From positions 1,054,001 through 1,118,000 of the forward strand of contig CAVVST010000005.1 of NCBI GenBank assembly GCA_963750995.1: a DNA stretch of 64,000 bases, given 5' to 3'. The stretch comes from CAVVST01 sp963750995 (GTDB lineage Bacteria > Acidobacteriota > Vicinamibacteria > Vicinamibacterales > UBA2999). The notes beneath the pieces were generated by a model. It searched no databases and was not told the DNA's origin. It saw only the letters and a program-made list of their open reading frames with translations. Made by a program: the position numbers and the translations under genes. The first letter of the stretch is position 1; each line of letters begins with the position of its first letter. Shown in pieces: positions 1-7,313 of the stretch.

Positions 1-178
1 ACTGCGCCGCTTCGCTCAGCGTGTAGCCGCCGCTCAGGCGGCGATAGGTGATCGTGCCGTTATACCGCGCCCCGCCGCCCCCGACCGCAAGCGGACTCGG
101 CGAGCCGGGGAGGGTGCCTGGACTGCACGCGCCGACGCTCGTGGCGATGGCAACAACGAGAGCAAATCGTGTCCACAT
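1..178 (-). CDS. Putative lipoprotein, N-terminal part only (runs off the window)
   Basis: The first 59 codons of a minus-strand gene are visible and the rest lies outside the window. The ATG at 178 opens a lipoprotein signal peptide: a short charged start (MWTRF), a hydrophobic stretch and a lipobox ending V-G-A-C at residues 15-18. A proline/serine/glycine-rich linker follows. The protein is therefore expected to be exported and lipid-anchored. The start lies 2 bases after the stop of the upstream beta-barrel gene, so it is the third gene of a small envelope operon. No family can be named from this fragment. Confidence 0.6.
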   Translation of the reverse strand, partial: MWTRFALVVAIATSVGACSPGTLPGSPSPLAVGGGGARYNGTITYRRLSGGYTLSEAAQ

Positions 179-180
179 GA

Positions 181-840
181 CTACCGGTCCTGTCCCAATA
201 GATAAGAGAACGACAGGCTGACCACCTGAAAGCCCGGCATATTGAATCCGCCGCTGACCCTGACCTTGAGCCGCTCGCCGACAAGGGCAGCGGCAGCCAA
301 CTCCGCGCGCGCGAGCGGAAGCCAGTCGATCTCGCGGCCGGCGGCGACGAACGCTTCCGGAAACCGCAGAGTGAAGTCGGTCGATGTGATGCCTCTGTAC
401 GACCCGGTGACAAAGCCGCGAAGCTGGGCGATTCCACCGCCCAGATTGACGCCGATCTGCACGCGCTCGCCGGCCCGCGCGAAGGGGAAGAACCGGTGGA
501 CTTCGAGCCCGAGCAGCTCGGCATCGTCCGCCACCACCAGCAGCACGTCGTCGGACCCCTCGATTGCGAGCGTGGATTCCTTGGACAGCCGCTTGTGAAT
601 CAGCGAAACGCCCCACTCGCCGCCGAGCGTCGTTCCCCGGATGACGCCGACCCGGAACTCCGGGCCCTTCACGTCGAGCGTAGTCGCATCGAAGAGGTCC
701 GCCAGCAGCGTGCCCGGCATGCTCCAGCGCGGGCTGACGCCGGCCGTGATGCCCCACGAGGTGTCATCGATCTGGGCCTGCGCGCGCCCGGGAAGCGCGA
801 GGACGCCGACGCAGAGTAAAAGGCCGATCCTCATCGTCAT
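181..840 (-). CDS. Outer-membrane beta-barrel protein, about 219 residues
   Basis: The protein starts MTMRIGLLLCVGVLAL and has a Sec signal peptide with a probable A-Q-A cleavage site near residue 20. The body alternates hydrophobic and polar residues, is rich in glycine and aromatics, and ends in aromatic/polar strands (S-F-S-Y-L-L), as in small 8-strand outer-membrane barrels. The start at 840 lies 2 bases beyond the stop of the preceding barrel gene (843), so the two are co-transcribed. The open frame continues far upstream, but that is because the preceding gene carries a frameshift, not because of a fusion. Substrate and function are unknown. Confidence 0.6.
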   Translation of the reverse strand: MTMRIGLLLCVGVLALPGRAQAQIDDTSWGITAGVSPRWSMPGTLLADLFDATTLDVKGPEFRVGVIRGTTLGGEWGVSLIHKRLSKESTLAIEGSDDVLLVVADDAELLGLEVHRFFPFARAGERVQIGVNLGGGIAQLRGFVTGSYRGITSTDFTLRFPEAFVAAGREIDWLPLARAELAAAALVGERLKVRVSGGFNMPGFQVVSLSFSYLLGQDR

Positions 841-842
841 GC

Positions 843-2052
843 TCAGAACCCCCAGTCGAGGCCGACGATCGGCGTGAAGTGGTCGCGCAGCCCGGCGTCG
901 TTCAGCGGCAGCACGAGGTTCGCGGTCAGGAGGGCGGTGCCGGCGAAGTTCCATTTGACGCCGCCGGCCAAGGACATGCGGTGAAGGCCGCGGGGATCGA
1001 CGGAAGCGACCGCGGCGCTCGTGAGTCCGAAGGGGTTCGGCTGAAGCGGGAGGTCGCGATACGTCAGCCGGCCGCCATCCGCAATCGTCCGCCCCATGAG
1101 CTCGCCGTTGACGGTGACGCGATCCGAGGGAGTCCACTCGACCCCGGCGTCGTAGACCACACCGTGACGCCCGGCGTCCACGGACGCCTGCTGAAGCGGG
1201 TCGTAGACGGTGAACGGATCGCTCCAGGTACTCGAACCCGAACGACGCATGCGGAGCGAGGACGCCGGCGGTCGTCGACCAGATGCCGCTGACGAGCGTG
1301 CGTGACACTCCTGCGCCGAGCATCGCCTCCGGATCGGCGGTGGGCAGGCGCAGGTCAACGCCGAGCGCCACGCCGCCCTGGCCCTGCGTGTAGAGACGAA
1401 CCTTGGCGCGAGCGGCGATATCACCAATCCCGGAGGCCGACGCACTGCCTTCGGCAAGACGATCGCCGATCTGATGCGTGCCGTCGATGTGAAGGTTGAC
1501 GAACGGCACGGCGACAGCGGCGTCGAACCAGCTGTTCAGCGCGACGTTCGAGAACATCACGAACGTGTCAGTCGTGATCTCGAGCTGGGCGATGCCGGTG
1601 AACGGGCTCGCCGCTCCCGAACGCAGCGCCACCGTCTGGAGCGAGCCGTCGCGCAGGTCGACGCCGTCGAGCGCGTCGTAGGTAGTGTGGATGTAGTTGA
1701 CGCCGAAGCTGGCGCGTCCCTCTCCCGCCGTGATCGCCCGCTCCCCGAACATCGGTCCAAAGGAGGACGCGGCCCTGGCGAAGGATCGGGTTGCCGGATC
1801 GAACGTGAAGGTAAAGCCACCGGCGGAGGAGCCGAGCGGCGCGGTGGAGACTTCCAGGCCCACCAGGTCAGCGATGACCTGGCCGATATTGGAGACGCCC
1901 GTGCTCTCTCCGGCCGCGTTGGTCAACTGCAGCAGGACCTGACGCGGCGAAAGGCCCGTGTCGGTGGTCGTCTGGGCATCGACGATGCCCGGGTACGCCC
2001 AGAGTAGGCAGATCGCTATCACGGCCCGAATTGCGGGCGACGAATAGGACAT
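843..2052 (-). CDS. Outer-membrane transporter-like beta-barrel protein (one frameshift near 1227)
   Basis: The start at 2052 is preceded by AGGAGCTTCT, a good ribosome site. Residues 1-28 form a Sec signal peptide. The first part reads cleanly through FGFEYLE. The sequence then continues as WSDPFTVYDPL in another frame, so one base is lost or gained near 1227. The restored protein is about 400 residues, ends LDWGF with a terminal aromatic typical of outer-membrane barrels, and is dominated by amphipathic strands. It resembles the MetA-pathway/phenol-degradation-type putative outer-membrane transporters, but I cannot fix the family. It is the first gene of the pair with the smaller barrel downstream. 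Confidence 0.55.
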
Positions 2053-2110
2053 AGAAGCTCCTGAGGGGCGGTCGCCGGTGGAAGGGCGCCCGATTATAGC
2101 CCGCCCCTCA

Positions 2111-2139
2111 CCGGTGTCTTGCCGGTTACTTGACACCGG
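2111..2139. other. Stem-loop at the end of the BACON gene
   Basis: CCGGTGTC at 2111-2118 pairs with GACACCGG at 2132-2139 (8-bp stem, 13-base loop) and includes the stop codon of the BACON lipoprotein gene. No T-run follows, so it could be a weak terminator or an mRNA 3' stabiliser. The rest of the 73-base gap down to the next gene has only a second distant inverted pair, GAGGGGCGG/CCGCCCCTC. Confidence 0.3.
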
Positions 2140-3524
2140 CTTGACTCACTTTGACGGACTGTCCGCTGACGGTGATCGCGGCCGACCGCGCAGGTCCAGC
2201 GTGCCGCTCGACGATGTAGATGATCTCGCCGGGGCCAGTGCCCGAGCGGGACTTGAAGGCCACCCAGGAGGCGCTCCCCTCAGCCGACCACGAACAGCGC
2301 GCGTCCACACCAACCTTGATCGAGAACACTCCGCCCTCGAGCGGGACCGACTGGGATGATGGACTGAGCGTAACGGTGCAGGTCGGCGCCGGTCGTGGCA
2401 TCGCCTCCTGCGAGATGCTGACCGTCGTGCCGCCGACCTCGATCTTCCCTGATCGCGCCGACCCGTCGTTCGCGCTCACGACGTAGGTCACGCGGCCCTC
2501 CCCCGCACCGCTGCCGGAACGGATGGCGATCCACGACGGCGAGGACGACGCTGACCATTTGCAGTCGGCCGCCGCTTTCACCGTGAGGGAGAACTCGCCA
2601 CCTTTGGCGGTCACGGACTGGCTGGACGGACTCACGTCGTACTTGCACGGCAGGACCGGTGGTGGCGGTGGCTCCTGCGAGACCGTCACCGTCGGTACTG
2701 CCGACCTCAATCTTCCCGGTTCGCGCGGATCCCTCGTTCGCACTCACGACGTACGTCACGCGGCCTTCCCCCGCGCCGCTGCCGGAACGGACGGTGATCC
2801 ACGACGGCGAAGACGACGCCGACCATTTGCAGTCGGCCGCTGTCTTCACCGTGAGCGAGAATTCGCCGCCCTTTGCGGTCACCGACTGGCTGGACGGACC
2901 CACCTCGTATTTGCACACCTGGGCCGGCGGTGGCTGTGTCGGTGGTGGCTGTGTCGGTGGCGGCTGCGTCGGCGGTGGCTGCGTCGGCGGCGCCGGAGGT
3001 TGCGTCGGAGGTGTCGGCGGCGCAGGAGGCGAAGGCGGAGCCGGCGGCGCGGGTGGTGCCGGAGCTGGAGGTGCTGGTGCAGGCGGTGGCGGTGCCGGTG
3101 CGGGCGGCGGCGCGGGCGATGGTGCAGCCGGCGGTTCCGGTGCGGGCGGCACGGGAGAGGGCGCCGGGGGCACTGCAGGTCCTTCCTGCACGACGTGAAG
3201 TACCTCGTCGCCGATCCGGACACGGCCCTCTCGCGGTGCGTCGCCAGCATTGGCGGTCACCGTGTACGTGACCGTGCCCAGCGACATCCCCTCACCGAAG
3301 GTCACGGCGATCCAGTTCTCGTCGGTGGTCGCGTTCCAGCCGCACCCGCCGGTCACGCGCGTGTGGAAGCTGCCTCCGTCCCGCGTCACGACCTGCGATG
3401 CCGGAGCGATCGTCAGGTCGCACGAGGCGGCGGACGGTGCCGTCGGCGTTTTGACCGCGCCGCCGCAGGCCGAAGCCAGCGACAGCGCACAAGCGAGCAA
3501 GAACAGGCGCGCGTGTCGATCCAT
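2126..3524 (-). CDS. BACON-domain lipoprotein with proline-rich linker (one frameshift near 2693)
   Basis: The start at 3524 (MDRHARLF) gives a lipoprotein signal peptide with lipobox A-S-A-C. After it come one BACON-type domain, a roughly 80-residue linker of almost pure Pro/Ala with PPPTQ repeats, and three more BACON domains. Each domain carries the hallmark SxSWI or NWIAV followed by G-x-V-x-Y-x-V-xxN. Domains 2 and 3 are nearly identical. Reading frame is lost between KIEVGS and TVTVSQE because of one extra base near 2693. BACON domains are thought to bind carbohydrate or mucin-like ligands, so this is probably a cell-surface binding protein. It lies just downstream of the T6SS island and shares its strand. 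Confidence 0.75.
2440..2916 (-). repeat. Tandem duplication of a BACON-domain segment
   Basis: Two roughly 240-base segments inside the BACON gene encode almost the same domain (CKY-V-PSSQSVTAKGGEF onward). They differ at only a few codons. The nucleotide similarity is high enough to be a recent internal tandem duplication. The frameshift sits at the junction of the two copies. Limits are approximate. Confidence 0.6.
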
Positions 3525-3586
3525 GTATGGTGAAACGTCGCGAGGCTGGAGATCGAACAGCCCAGTGGGTGTGGTTCTGGCGGGAC

Positions 3587-3622
3587 TGGGGTCAGACCTG
3601 GGGTCAGACCTAGGTCTGACCC
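3587..3622. repeat. GGGGTCAGACC palindromic repeat element
   Basis: Positions 3601-3622 form a perfect 22-base palindrome (GGGTCAGACCT/AGGTCTGACCC). It is preceded by a direct copy, TGGGGTCAGACCTG, at 3587-3600. GGGGTCAGACC is a motif seen in REP-like intergenic elements of many proteobacterial and acidobacterial genomes. It sits in the 113-base gap between the BACON lipoprotein and the end of the T6SS island, and could also act as a bidirectional terminator hairpin. Confidence 0.6.
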
Positions 3623-3637
3623 TACAGCTACTACCAG

Positions 3638-4330
3638 TTACGAGGCGAGCCGCTCGGCGAACGCGCGCTCGTCCGCCATTTCCCAGTTCATGCCGGCGAG
3701 TCGTGCCTCCTGCTCGAGGCTCCCGAGAAACGCCTGGCCGACTGCATCCGCGAGCGCGAGCAGGCCGGCCACGTCGCCGTCGACGCCAGGGCGCATCACG
3801 CCGACGAGCCCGCGTGCACTCAACGCCGCAGCCTGGCGTGACCACTCCTCGTCGAAGAAGGCGAACAGCTTCTCCAGATCGACGTCGGGCGGCTCGCTAT
3901 CCACGGCGGAGAGCATCAGCACCTGTCCCTGCATCCACCAGGGATACTGCGCATCGTCGAACGCCGTCATCACGGTGGCCGGTGCTCGAGTCGACACCAG
4001 CACGACTTTGTTCGGTCGTCCCTTGAGAATCGTCTTGGCGTGGCCGCCAGCGCCTTGCGAAGTCAGTTCACGCACCACGTCGTGTCCGTGCGCTGACCAC
4101 GCTTCGCCCACGGACACGTCGATCGCGGAACTGGGGAAGGTCACGCGCGCTACGGCTGTCAGCGCGCGGGCCAGGACAGCGGCCACCTCATGCGGCACGC
4201 CGCTGTCGGAAGGTTCAGGCAGCTGTCGCCAGCCGATGAGCGTGAGCGGCCCTTGTGGCGGCGGCAATGTGCCGAGCTGCCAGTGCGATCCGCGTGGATC
4301 GCGGCAGACAAGAATGGACGTGGTGCTCAC
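3638..4330 (-). CDS. Hypothetical protein, candidate immunity protein for the adjacent effector
   Basis: This 230-residue protein starts at a GTG that overlaps the stop of the effector gene upstream by GTGA, so the two are translationally coupled. No signal peptide or membrane segment is visible. It has a tryptophan-rich patch around residues 130-136 (YPWWMQG), and its last third is rich in alanine and acidic residues. I do not recognise the family. The position directly after a predicted T6SS effector makes immunity a reasonable guess. Against that, an inhibitor of a pore-forming toxin would usually be a membrane protein. In the second effector copy only about the first eight codons of this gene survive (7290-7313). 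Confidence 0.5.
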   Translation of the reverse strand: MSTTSILVCRDPRGSHWQLGTLPPPQGPLTLIGWRQLPEPSDSGVPHEVAAVLARALTAVARVTFPSSAIDVSVGEAWSAHGHDVVRELTSQGAGGHAKTILKGRPNKVVLVSTRAPATVMTAFDDAQYPWWMQGQVLMLSAVDSEPPDVDLEKLFAFFDEEWSRQAAALSARGLVGVMRPGVDGDVAGLLALADAVGQAFLGSLEQEARLAGMNWEMADERAFAERLAS

Positions 4331-5109
4331 GGTGCGGGCGCTTCAGGGAGCGGCGTGAAGAACGTGTCCTCCGACCAATCGTAGACTTCGCCGGCAAGCT
4401 CGGAGGCACCGTAGTACCCGCCGATGCCGCCGATGATGCAGCCGCCGATGCCCACCACCGCGGTCCCGATCGGTGTCAGCGAAGTGCCAAAGAGGCCGCC
4501 GGTCGCGCCGACGACCTTGCAGCCCACCCAGGCGCCCGCCCAGCCGGCGACCGCCTGCGACGCGCGTCGCAGCGGCTTGCTCGCCTGCACGACGGCAATC
4601 ACATCAAGTGCGACACCCGCGACCACCAGCACACGCCCGGCGTAGCGAAAGTACTTCGCGCTTTCATAGGCAATCCGTCCGGCGCGATCGGTCGGCGTGT
4701 GGTTCTTGATCTTGAATTGCTCTGCGGTCCCCTGCTGGTTCCAGTGATAGTCGATGGTGTTCGTCCTGACGTTGCGCCCGTAATCGAGCCGCAGGTGACG
4801 CTTCCCGGTAATGTCCTGAAAGAACAGCGTCGAGGTCGAGCCGGTTTTCGGTATCCGGCCTCGTCCCGTCAATTCGATCGCGAGGCCATTCGTGCCGGGA
4901 ATTGGAATCCGCACAAGGCTTGCCTGACCGACGGCGTATGGGATTCCACCCGACATCGGGGGATCCACCGGACCGGCTCCTGAAGTCGAGGCCGACGCCA
5001 CCGTTACAGGTCCAGGCGCCGGACTGGACATCAGCGCCGCGGTGCCGGTGTCGAAGCGATCGCTCTCGGTATTAGGCCCGAGCTCCAGGGGGGTTCGCTG
5101 TCCGGCCAT
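4327..5109 (-). CDS. Predicted T6SS effector with C-terminal glycine-zipper membrane region (copy A)
   Basis: A protein of 260 residues. Residues 1-60 are low-complexity. A central domain contains the conserved run RLDYGRNVRTNTIDYHWNQ and a K-N-H-T motif, as seen in polymorphic toxin proteins. Residues about 150-235 are very hydrophobic, with many spaced glycines (GAWVGCKVVGATGG, GIGGCIIGGIGGYYG), followed by EVYDWSED. This glycine-zipper tail resembles those of pore-forming or membrane-inserting T6SS/Rhs toxins. It lies at the end of a T6SS operon and is followed by a coupled candidate immunity gene. A nearly identical copy lies at 7310-8091. Toxic activity is inferred from architecture, not shown. 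Confidence 0.55.
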   Translation of the reverse strand: MAGQRTPLELGPNTESDRFDTGTAALMSSPAPGPVTVASASTSGAGPVDPPMSGGIPYAVGQASLVRIPIPGTNGLAIELTGRGRIPKTGSTSTLFFQDITGKRHLRLDYGRNVRTNTIDYHWNQQGTAEQFKIKNHTPTDRAGRIAYESAKYFRYAGRVLVVAGVALDVIAVVQASKPLRRASQAVAGWAGAWVGCKVVGATGGLFGTSLTPIGTAVVGIGGCIIGGIGGYYGASELAGEVYDWSEDTFFTPLPEAPAP

Positions 5110-5168
5110 GTATCTCCTTCACACCCTCGAGGCGTCGGAAGGCCGACCGTCGCCCCCGAGTCTCGAAC

Positions 5169-5606
5169 TCACTGGTCCAGTGTTCCGGAGTATTCGCGAC
5201 CGATGTTCTGCCACGTCAACGCCGGGACGCACAGCTGGCGGCCGCCTCCGATGAAGGCGACCTTCCCATCACGCATCGACATGCGATGCGAGCGGGCCTG
5301 GCCTTCCCACGCATCGACCCTTGCTCCCAGGACGATCACGTACATCGTGTCCATGCCCGGATTCCACTCGATCGAGATTGCCATCTGCGACCGAACCAGT
5401 TCGGCCATCGGTTTCTGCAGGCGTCGCGCGCGCAACTGCACCTCGTCGAAATCGCGCTGACGGATCCACCACGGGCTCTCGAGGATGCGATGACGGACGA
5501 TCGGGATGCTGACGAACTTATAGAGGTGCTCACCCGGCGGCAGCTCGACGTGCGCGGGCTCGCCAAGGAACGCGGCCCTGAGGTGATCAGGAAGTTCAGG
5601 TGGCAT
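5169..5606 (-). CDS. Hypothetical protein, 145 residues (intact copy A)
   Basis: A soluble-looking protein with no signal peptide. It has two tryptophan-rich patches (ESPWWIRQRDFDE, IEWNPGMDTMY) and ends LTWQNIGREYSGTLDQ. It starts 11 bases inside the preceding small membrane-protein gene, indicating translational coupling. It lies 60 bases upstream of effector copy A, so it could be an effector chaperone or adaptor, but no known family is evident. A decayed homologue with an internal deletion of roughly 140 bases lies at 8153-8432, between the equivalent neighbours. Confidence 0.55.
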   Translation of the reverse strand: MPPELPDHLRAAFLGEPAHVELPPGEHLYKFVSIPIVRHRILESPWWIRQRDFDEVQLRARRLQKPMAELVRSQMAISIEWNPGMDTMYVIVLGARVDAWEGQARSHRMSMRDGKVAFIGGGRQLCVPALTWQNIGREYSGTLDQ

Positions 5607-5748
5607 AGAACAACCAGGCGCTCACCACGCCGAAGATGCCCGCGATCAGTAGCCAGGTTCGGGCCTGAGGGCGACCGAGACCGCCGCGAGTCAGGGCGAG
5701 CACGACGAACAGCACGGCCAGACCAGCAAGGATGTACTTGGTCGCCAT
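5596..5748 (-). CDS. Small membrane protein, 50 residues (copy A)
   Basis: The frame starts MATKYILAGLAVLFVVLAL and ends WLLIAGIFGVVSAWLFYAT: two transmembrane segments joined by a short Arg/Gly loop (TRGGLGRPQAR). Its ATG overlaps the stop of the chimeric gene upstream (TGATG), and its 3' end overlaps the 145-residue gene, so it is a real member of the operon despite its size. A frameshifted copy lies at 8419-8574. Function is unknown. It could be an immunity protein or membrane anchor for the effector island. Confidence 0.6.
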   Translation of the reverse strand: MATKYILAGLAVLFVVLALTRGGLGRPQARTWLLIAGIFGVVSAWLFYAT

Positions 5749-6128
5749 CACATCTGCGCGAGCAGCTTCTGCTGATGCCAGGCGGGCGCGCTCGTATTGA
5801 ACAGCGGCGTGCCGGGTTCAAACAGACACCGATAGTTGGCGGCAAGGATGCGTTGGCGCTGATAGCCGTTCTTTAGTACGTCGATGCAGTGATCGCGCGT
5901 CACCGGCACGCCCATGAAGTAGCGCGTGCCTGGCTCGAAACGGCTGGCATTCGTAGCCCACCTGGCAAGGAGTGGATCGAGCATCGTCTCTGCTCGTCGC
6001 CAAATTGTCACGACGGTTGCAACGAGTGGTCCGGTCTCAGCCGTGGACATGCGCGCCGATGTCCCCGCATCGATCTCGTCGATAGCGGCGATAGGTCCGA
6101 ATGCGAACGGACTTTGCTTTCCTGCCAT
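5748..6128 (-). CDS. Chimeric gene: effector-like N-terminus joined to a TIGR02270-like C-terminus
   Basis: This 126-residue protein has two recognisable parts. Residues 1-35 (MAGKQSPFAFGP, then I-D-AGTSARMS) match the N-terminus of the effector copies (MAGQRTPLELGP, then F-D-TGTAALMS). Residues 62-126 (FEPGTRYFMGVPV, DVLKNGYQRQRILAANY, EPGTPLFNTSAPAW) match the last 65 residues of the TIGR02270-type protein ending at 8575. The HEAT-repeat body of the latter is missing. It therefore looks like a recombination product between island repeats, whose stop still feeds the small membrane-protein gene by TGATG overlap. It may be a non-functional remnant or a retained tail domain. Confidence 0.65.
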   Translation of the reverse strand: MAGKQSPFAFGPIAAIDEIDAGTSARMSTAETGPLVATVVTIWRRAETMLDPLLARWATNASRFEPGTRYFMGVPVTRDHCIDVLKNGYQRQRILAANYRCLFEPGTPLFNTSAPAWHQQKLLAQM

Positions 6129-6347
6129 GCTCTTTCGAACCAGCGGCCTCTGAGTCGTTCGACCGCGGTATGAGCGGGCAGTCTAGCACGGTGATTCATG
6201 GTCATGACGCGGGCCGGATCGCACGGGGAACGCGGGTGCTGGGATCGCTTGTCCAATCGAACATCGCAACACATCAGGATAGAGAGGTCTGGACATGCTG
6301 TCGGTGCTTGCCCTCCCCGGCTTCGGAAATGTGAGGCGCGTCGTTCA
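6129..6347. other. Gap between divergent genes in the effector island
   Basis: About 295 bases separate the chimeric gene from the plus-strand gene at 6424. Apart from the promoter candidate at 6348-6376, I see no gene, repeat or strong hairpin in it. Base composition is less GC-rich than the flanking operon. Confidence 0.4.
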
Positions 6348-6376
6348 TTGACACTCCAACTGTGCGCCGATAAGCT
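6348..6376 (+). promoter_or_regulatory. Candidate sigma-70 promoter for the plus-strand hypothetical gene
   Basis: A perfect TTGACA at 6348-6353 is followed after 17 bases by TAAGCT at 6371-6376, a weak -10. The start codon of the gene is 47 bases further on, with AGGGAG as ribosome site. The gene therefore probably has its own promoter against the direction of the T6SS operon. Confidence 0.45.
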
Positions 6377-6423
6377 GACGCTCGCGTCAGGCGCCGGGAT
6401 CGTGTCGAGCAGGGAGCCTCAGA

Positions 6424-7203
6424 ATGGACGAACGTGAGAGCATTCAGTCGATCCTGGTATTGAGGAAAGTTACGCGCGCGATCGCGGAGGCGGCGCGAAG
6501 TCAGGTACTCGAGTACCTGACCACTCTCGGGCCATTGATTCGGCCCGAGACGGTATTCGCCGAACTCATCCAAGGTGCCAGGCGCGAATCGACGCACAAC
6601 CCCAATCAGGCGCTCAAAGAACTGCAGACGCTGTACGAGGACTTGGCTCCGACGAGACCGCTGAATCTGCGGCGCGCTCTCACACCTCCCTTTGATCTCG
6701 CAGGTATGCGCCTTGAGATCACGCCCGTTGAGTACATGCACACGGCGCAATCGGGCACAGGTAGCAGGAAGATTCTGGTTCGACGGCCGCTGACCTGGAC
6801 GGTCACCTACGCGGGCTTCGAGCTTCCTCGGTTCAGAGAGCTGCTGGACATGAAGCTGCGCCGCTCCGAAGAGGAGCTTCAGCGGTTCATCGTTAGTTAT
6901 CTGATGCTTGATGTCGTGACGAAGCATCAGTCAGGAATCATGGGCATCCTCGAGATGTTGCATTTCCCAATCACCAAGACGACCTCGGCGGAATTTGGTG
7001 AGCTTCCCGTTATGCGCATCAGCCTCGACGTGGAGACCGAGCGGCCGCCGGATGCGTTGATCATTGAGAGTGCAGAACTGACGGGGATGGATGCCTTCGA
7101 GGAGGTCGTGAGACTGCAGGATATCTCACGTCTGGGCTCGCCATTCAAAGACCGACTCCTGGAGATCGTCCGTCAGCACGCGCCGGCGCTCGCGCCGAGC
7201 TAA
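6424..7203 (+). CDS. Hypothetical protein inserted between the two effector copies
   Basis: A protein of 259 residues with a good ribosome site (AGGGAG, 8 bases before ATG) and its own candidate promoter. There is no signal peptide and no obvious membrane segment. It is rich in Arg/Glu/Leu and looks like a soluble alpha/beta protein, with helical stretches (RRSEEELQRFIVSYLMLD) and strand pairs (PLTWTVTYAGFELP). It is visibly less GC-rich than its neighbours and is the only plus-strand gene within about 39 kb, so it may be a foreign insertion between duplicated units. I do not recognise the family. An accessory or defence-type gene is possible but unsupported. Confidence 0.55.
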   Translation: MDERESIQSILVLRKVTRAIAEAARSQVLEYLTTLGPLIRPETVFAELIQGARRESTHNPNQALKELQTLYEDLAPTRPLNLRRALTPPFDLAGMRLEITPVEYMHTAQSGTGSRKILVRRPLTWTVTYAGFELPRFRELLDMKLRRSEEELQRFIVSYLMLDVVTKHQSGIMGILEMLHFPITKTTSAEFGELPVMRISLDVETERPPDALIIESAELTGMDAFEEVVRLQDISRLGSPFKDRLLEIVRQHAPALAPS

Positions 7204-7289
7204 CAATAATAAGAAGCCGGAGCTTGTGATATTTGCGCTCACGTCAGCGGATGCGCTGCAGCTCGAGCGCGTCTGTTGTGAAGAATCCT

Positions 7290-7313
7290 GGCTAGAATCG
7301 ACGTCGTGGTCAC
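7290..7313 (-). pseudogene. Start-codon remnant of the candidate immunity gene
   Basis: A GTG overlapping the stop of effector copy B (GTGA) reads M-T-T-T-S-I-L-A, matching M-S-T-T-S-I-L-V of the intact gene at 4330. Homology then stops and the frame runs into unrelated codons. This marks the duplication or deletion breakpoint to within a few bases near 7290. Confidence 0.55.

Noticed and set aside
181..2136. A single 651-residue minus-strand protein
   Set aside because: The middle (Arg-rich, low sense) is an out-of-frame stretch. Two signal peptides and a stop/start pair at 843/840 show two beta-barrel genes, with one frameshift in the first.
2659..3271. Plus-strand ORFs rich in Gly/Cys/Val or Arg/Trp opposite the BACON gene
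   Set aside because: They are the antisense readings of the proline-rich linker and have no ribosome site or domain content.
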